Assembly (NCBI GenBank): GCA_900553205.1
Contig: USCK01000068.1
Span: 1 to 9,359 of the forward strand
Reading direction: 5' to 3'
DNA: 9,359 nt
Source: an uncultured bacterium
Lineage (GTDB): Bacteria > Cyanobacteriota > Vampirovibrionia > Gastranaerophilales > Gastranaerophilaceae
The position numbers and the translations under genes are program-made. Within the stretch, counting starts at the first letter, position 1; every line of letters starts with the position of its first letter. Below the pieces are notes generated by a model. The model was not told the DNA's origin, searched no databases, and saw only the letters and a list, made by a program, of their open reading frames with translations. Shown here one piece after another: positions 6,458 to 9,359 of this stretch.

Positions 6458-7480
6458 CTATTTTTTAACTTTTCCACTTAGTTGTCCACAAGCTGCATCA
6501 ATATCAGAGCCTCGTTCTAATCTTACTGTAACTTTTTTACCTGAATGCTCTAACAAATACTTGAACTTCATTATTTCATTGTTAGACGGTTTTTCATAGT
6601 CAGTTTTTGTTACAGGATTATATGGAATTAAATTTATATTGCACTTCAAACCTTGTAAAAGATTAGCAAGCTCTTTGGCTGATTCTATAGTACAGTTCAA
6701 GCCTTTTATCAAAATGTATTCTACAGTTATTCTTCTACCTGTTTTTTCTACATAATTTTTTAGGGAAGGTATTAGTTCTGAAAGAGGGAATTTCTCCTCT
6801 ATCGGCATAATTTTCTTTCTAACTGCATGGTTTGATGCGTGCAGAGATATTGCCAAAGTTGATTGGAGTTTTTCATCTGCCAACTTGTTTATTTTAGGTA
6901 CAATACCACTTGTTGAAATAGTTATACGTCTTGCTCCGATTTGAAAATCATCATTAAATATTTTCAGAGCTTTTAGGACATTATCAAGGTTTAATAATGG
7001 TTCACCTTGCCCCATAAACACAATATTTGTAACCTTTAGTCCTGTATCTCTTTGGATAGTCAAAACTTGTTCAACAATTTCTTTTTCTGTTAAATTTCTT
7101 ATAAATCCACGTTTACCTGTAGCACAGAAAGAACAGTTTACAGAACAACCTATTTGAGAGCTTACGCATGCAGTTAAATTGGCACGATTATCAAAACGCA
7201 TCAAAACGGTTTCTACACATTCTCCGTCGGGATATTCTATTAAATACTTAATCGTACCGTCTGAACTAACTTGTTTAATCTTTATTTTTGAATCCGTAAC
7301 TGTTGCAACTTGTTTGAATTCTTCTCGAAATTGTTTAGATAAATCTGTCATTTCATCAATCGAAGAAACTGATTTTAGATAAATCCAGTTATGGATTTGT
7401 TTTGCTCTGAATTTTGAAGCATTCAAACCTAGTACTAATTCTTCTATCTCTTTTAATGACATGCCGGATAATATTTTCAT
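6458..7480 (-). CDS. rlmN: Dual-specificity 23S rRNA/tRNA adenine-C2 methyltransferase RlmN
   Basis: This radical SAM enzyme methylates C2 of A2503 in 23S rRNA and of A37 in some tRNAs, tuning the peptidyl-transferase exit region and decoding accuracy. The 340-residue protein has the iron-sulfur cluster motif CxxxCxxC at C112, C116 and C119. C105 and C331 match the two catalytic cysteines known from E. coli (Cys118 and Cys355). MGQGEPLLN at 156-164 matches the SAM-binding GEP motif, and RRITISTSG at 184-192 is also conserved. The lack of Cfr-specific context and the overall match favour RlmN over the resistance enzyme Cfr, though sequence reading alone cannot fully separate them. The ATG at 7480 directly follows the TAA of the DUF475 gene with no gap. 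AGGGAG lies 9 bases before it, inside that gene. Confidence 0.96.
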   Translation of the reverse strand: MKILSGMSLKEIEELVLGLNASKFRAKQIHNWIYLKSVSSIDEMTDLSKQFREEFKQVATVTDSKIKIKQVSSDGTIKYLIEYPDGECVETVLMRFDNRANLTACVSSQIGCSVNCSFCATGKRGFIRNLTEKEIVEQVLTIQRDTGLKVTNIVFMGQGEPLLNLDNVLKALKIFNDDFQIGARRITISTSGIVPKINKLADEKLQSTLAISLHASNHAVRKKIMPIEEKFPLSELIPSLKNYVEKTGRRITVEYILIKGLNCTIESAKELANLLQGLKCNINLIPYNPVTKTDYEKPSNNEIMKFKYLLEHSGKKVTVRLERGSDIDAACGQLSGKVKK

Positions 7481-8521
7481 TTATACATTCTCCCTATTTT
7501 TCTTGATAGAAGAAATCAAAGCTCCAACAATAAAGACTAAGCCCGATAACCCTGTAACTACTTCAGGTACTTCTACAACTGTTGATACAAACATTAAAAT
7601 TGCCAAAACTCCAATTGCCCAATGAGCGCCATGTTCTAGATATGGATAACTCGTAAGAGTTTTTTCTTCTACAAGAAGAAGTGTTAAAGACCTTACAAAC
7701 ATCGCACCGATGGCAAGACCTATTGTGATAATTATAATATCGTTGCTTAGAGCAAAAGCTCCTAAAACTCCATCTAGTGAAAAAGATGCGTCTATTAACT
7801 CTAAATACATAAAACTAATAAAACAAGAACAACCCAAAGCCTTTTTTGTGTTGCAGCAAGATTTTTCTTTTTTACTCTCAAGGTTTTCAAGTTTGTGAGA
7901 AATTGTATCTATCAAAAGATATACAAAAATACCTGCTACTCCTGCCAATAAAACATTCATTCTTATTGGTGAAGGCTGCACCATTTGAACAGCATCAACG
8001 ATTGCAAGTGCAATTAATGTATCAAAAATTTTTGTTCCAGGAAGTTGTTTAAGAGGTTTTTCTATAGGAACAATCCAATCCAATTCTTTTTTTGAATTGA
8101 AAAAGTATCCCATAAACAACATTATCAAAAACGCACCACCAAATGTTACTATTGGTGCGTGGGTTTGGTGAAGATAAAATGCGTATAATTTAGAGTTGTT
8201 AATTGCAATATTTAACACTTTCAGAATATTTATATTGGCGAATATAGAAACAACTAATAACGGAAATAGGAAACGCATTCCGAATACTGCAATCGCAATA
8301 CCCCACGTTATAAATCTATGTTGCCATTTTTCTGACATTGTTTCCAGCTTCATAGCATTAACAACGGCATTATCAAAAGATAGACTGACTTCAAGTACAC
8401 TAAGTACAAATGCTATGAATATACATTTAAAACCGGAACCAACTAATACATGTTCGCCCCACAAATATGCAAGGATTAAACCTAAAACGGTTACAAAAAA
8501 TGCACCCTTAAAATGTTTCAT
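7481..8521 (-). CDS. DUF475 / TerC-like integral membrane protein
   Basis: This is a 346-residue polytopic membrane protein with about 8-9 hydrophobic segments, at roughly 7-28, 33-48, 72-95, 124-142, 165-182, 188-206, 233-270, 300-316 and 322-338. Acidic intramembrane motifs SLSFDN (46-51) and LIDASFSLDG (242-251) match the paired Asp motifs of the DUF475/TerC/Alx group. Several members of that group export or handle Mn(II) or other divalent metals, and others are linked to tellurite resistance. Substrate and direction here are inference. The loop just before the second motif is cysteine-rich (C222, C223, C231, C233) and lysine-rich, which I do not regard as typical. AGAGG lies 7 bases before the ATG at 8521, below a near-consensus promoter. 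It is the first gene of the operon and abuts rlmN. Confidence 0.88.
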   Translation of the reverse strand: MKHFKGAFFVTVLGLILAYLWGEHVLVGSGFKCIFIAFVLSVLEVSLSFDNAVVNAMKLETMSEKWQHRFITWGIAIAVFGMRFLFPLLVVSIFANINILKVLNIAINNSKLYAFYLHQTHAPIVTFGGAFLIMLFMGYFFNSKKELDWIVPIEKPLKQLPGTKIFDTLIALAIVDAVQMVQPSPIRMNVLLAGVAGIFVYLLIDTISHKLENLESKKEKSCCNTKKALGCSCFISFMYLELIDASFSLDGVLGAFALSNDIIIITIGLAIGAMFVRSLTLLLVEEKTLTSYPYLEHGAHWAIGVLAILMFVSTVVEVPEVVTGLSGLVFIVGALISSIKKNRENV

Positions 8522-8541
8522 ATAACTACCTCTTGAGAGTA

Positions 8542-8570
8542 ATTATATAAAACTCATACAGTGTTTTCAA
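8542..8570 (-). promoter_or_regulatory. Near-consensus sigma70 promoter of the DUF475-rlmN-DUF115-dtd operon
   Basis: On the minus strand TTGAAA (8565-8570) and a perfect TATAAT (8542-8547) are separated by exactly 17 bases. Transcription would start near 8535, giving a leader of only about 14 bases with the AGAGG site near its 5' end. The box spacing and quality suggest a strong constitutive promoter driving all four genes. Confidence 0.8.
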
Positions 8571-8587
8571 TCAATTAAATAGAATAA

Positions 8588-8872
8588 TCATCCAAGTGAA
8601 TTAAGAATTGCTCTTGCACCGTCTGTTTCATATTCCATTTGAGCAACTTCTTGAGTTATTCTTGCACGAGCTTCCACAGGTGTTTCCATAATTTTTTGAA
8701 CGGTTTTTGAATCTAAAAATTCAAAGAAATCATCAAGCTCAACAGGTTTTACTCCTGATGATTCTGTTACAAGATTAATATTTTCAACTTCATTAGATTG
8801 TATCGGAGTTGAAACATTTTTTACTTGATTCAGAGGATTTGTACTGACATCTTTTGAGCCAAATAAATTCAT
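8588..8872 (-). CDS. Small acidic protein of unknown function (94 aa)
   Basis: I do not recognise this protein. The start chosen is ATG at 8872, because AAGGAG lies 7 bases upstream. The longer in-frame ATG at 8923 has no ribosome binding site and would add 17 residues. The first half (about 1-48) is polar, rich in Asn, Ser and Val, and probably disordered. The second half is acidic and helical: ELDDFFEFLDS, then helices around EARARITQEVAQME and DGARAILNSLG. There is no signal peptide, membrane segment or cysteine. It lies 97 bases after ruvB and 66 bases before the DUF475 gene, all on one strand. The operon promoter lies between its stop and the DUF475 start, and no terminator is visible, so read-through is possible. 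Predicted cytoplasmic; the function is open. Confidence 0.65.
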   Translation of the reverse strand: MNLFGSKDVSTNPLNQVKNVSTPIQSNEVENINLVTESSGVKPVELDDFFEFLDSKTVQKIMETPVEARARITQEVAQMEYETDGARAILNSLG

Positions 8873-8969
8873 AAAAATTCTCCTTAGATTGTTACCTACA
8901 TTCTTCACATTTTCTATAAGCATGATGAAGATTCAGAATTGACTAATTTTAAAAATTTCGTTACATTTG

Positions 8970-9359
8970 TTAAAATAAACTTTGCTGCATAGAATCAATT
9001 TTTATCCCCAAATGCCTGTATCCCTCTGGTGACACCTTTCTCCCCCTTGGAGTTCTCTGCAACAAACCTGCTTGTAAAAGATAAGGTTCACAGACGTCCT
9101 CTAATGTTCTTACATCTTCGCTCAAGGCTGCCGCAATGGTTTCAATACCGACAGGCCCACCGTCATATTTTTCGATAATCAAGTTTAACAAAGCTCTGTC
9201 CGTTGTATCTAAACCAAATTCATCAATATTTAGAATATCTAAAGATGAATTTGCAACTTCATCTGTTATCACTCCATCAAATTTGATTAGAGCAAAATCA
9301 GCAACTCTCTTAACAAGTCTGTTCGCAATTCTCGGAGTTCCTCTTGAGCGTCTGGCAAT
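8970..9359 (-). CDS. ruvB: Holliday junction branch-migration helicase RuvB, C-terminal 129 residues (5' end outside window)
   Basis: RuvB is the hexameric AAA+ ATPase that, with RuvA, drives branch migration of Holliday junctions in recombinational repair. The visible part opens at the window edge with ARRSRGTPRIANRL, the sensor-2 region whose arginine contacts ATP. The C-terminal winged-helix DNA-binding domain follows, with GLDTTDRALL, KYDGGPVGIETIAAAL, EDVCEPYLLQAGLLQRTPRGR and HLGI. It ends QQSLF, close to the common QQ-x-LF end of the family. The reading frame stays open from 9359 to the TAA at 8970-8972. The Walker motifs and sensor 1 lie beyond the right edge. A GTG at 9272 is internal and is not the start. 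No terminator is visible before the next small gene. Confidence 0.97.
   Translation of the reverse strand: MARRSRGTPRIANRLVKRVADFALIKFDGVITDEVANSSLDILNIDEFGLDTTDRALLNLIIEKYDGGPVGIETIAAALSEDVRTLEDVCEPYLLQAGLLQRTPRGRKVSPEGYRHLGIKIDSMQQSLF

Noticed and set aside
7179..8525. Plus-strand open frames over rlmN and the DUF475 gene (7179-7382, 7710-7898, 7846-8052, 8196-8525)
   Set aside because: They are antisense to well-supported genes and have no start signals or recognisable motifs.
1..9359. CRISPR array, tRNA/rRNA gene, insertion sequence, attachment site or prophage genes
   Set aside because: I saw no regularly spaced repeats, cloverleaf-like stretches, transposase motifs or flanking terminal repeats anywhere in the window.

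Overview
The window is AT-rich bacterial chromosome with the standard genetic code, tight gene packing and Shine-Dalgarno-led starts. It carries mostly conserved housekeeping genes. I see no phage, IS, CRISPR, tRNA or rRNA sequence. The combination of a Maf/DUF115 protein, a DUF475 (TerC-like) membrane protein and low GC would fit a gut-type Gastranaerophilales/Melainabacteria genome. That placement is an impression only, and Clostridia-like or other low-GC lineages are not excluded.

Layout from left to right. The left edge (1-129, minus) holds the first 43 residues of a TPR protein. A small repeat-containing protein of unknown function follows on the minus strand (192-497), with its own promoter candidate, ribosome binding site and terminator. 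A divergent intergenic region (498-699) separates it from plsY. That region holds an extended -10 promoter for plsY, preceded by a perfect 7-bp inverted repeat that contains a DnaA-box match. plsY (membrane phospholipid synthesis) and valS (valyl-tRNA synthetase) run on the plus strand and end at a strong bidirectional terminator (4062-4092).

On the minus strand a compact operon converges on that terminator. Its order is a DUF475/TerC-like membrane protein, rlmN, a Maf-like DUF115 protein, and dtd. The junctions are a 0-nt gap (TAA directly followed by ATG), an 18-nt gap and a TAATG overlap, so translational coupling is likely. A near-consensus promoter (TTGAAA, 17 nt, TATAAT) lies before the first gene. 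Upstream of it are a 94-residue protein of unknown function and the C-terminal part of ruvB, which is cut by the right edge.

Functionally, valS, dtd and rlmN all serve translation accuracy: aminoacylation with editing, removal of D-amino acids from tRNA, and methylation of 23S rRNA and tRNA. The DUF115 and DUF475 genes are the less expected operon members. I do not see a clearly novel system. The best leads are the repeat-containing small protein, the plsY operator-like palindrome, the Cys-rich loop in the TerC-like protein, and the Maf-like gene coupled to dtd.
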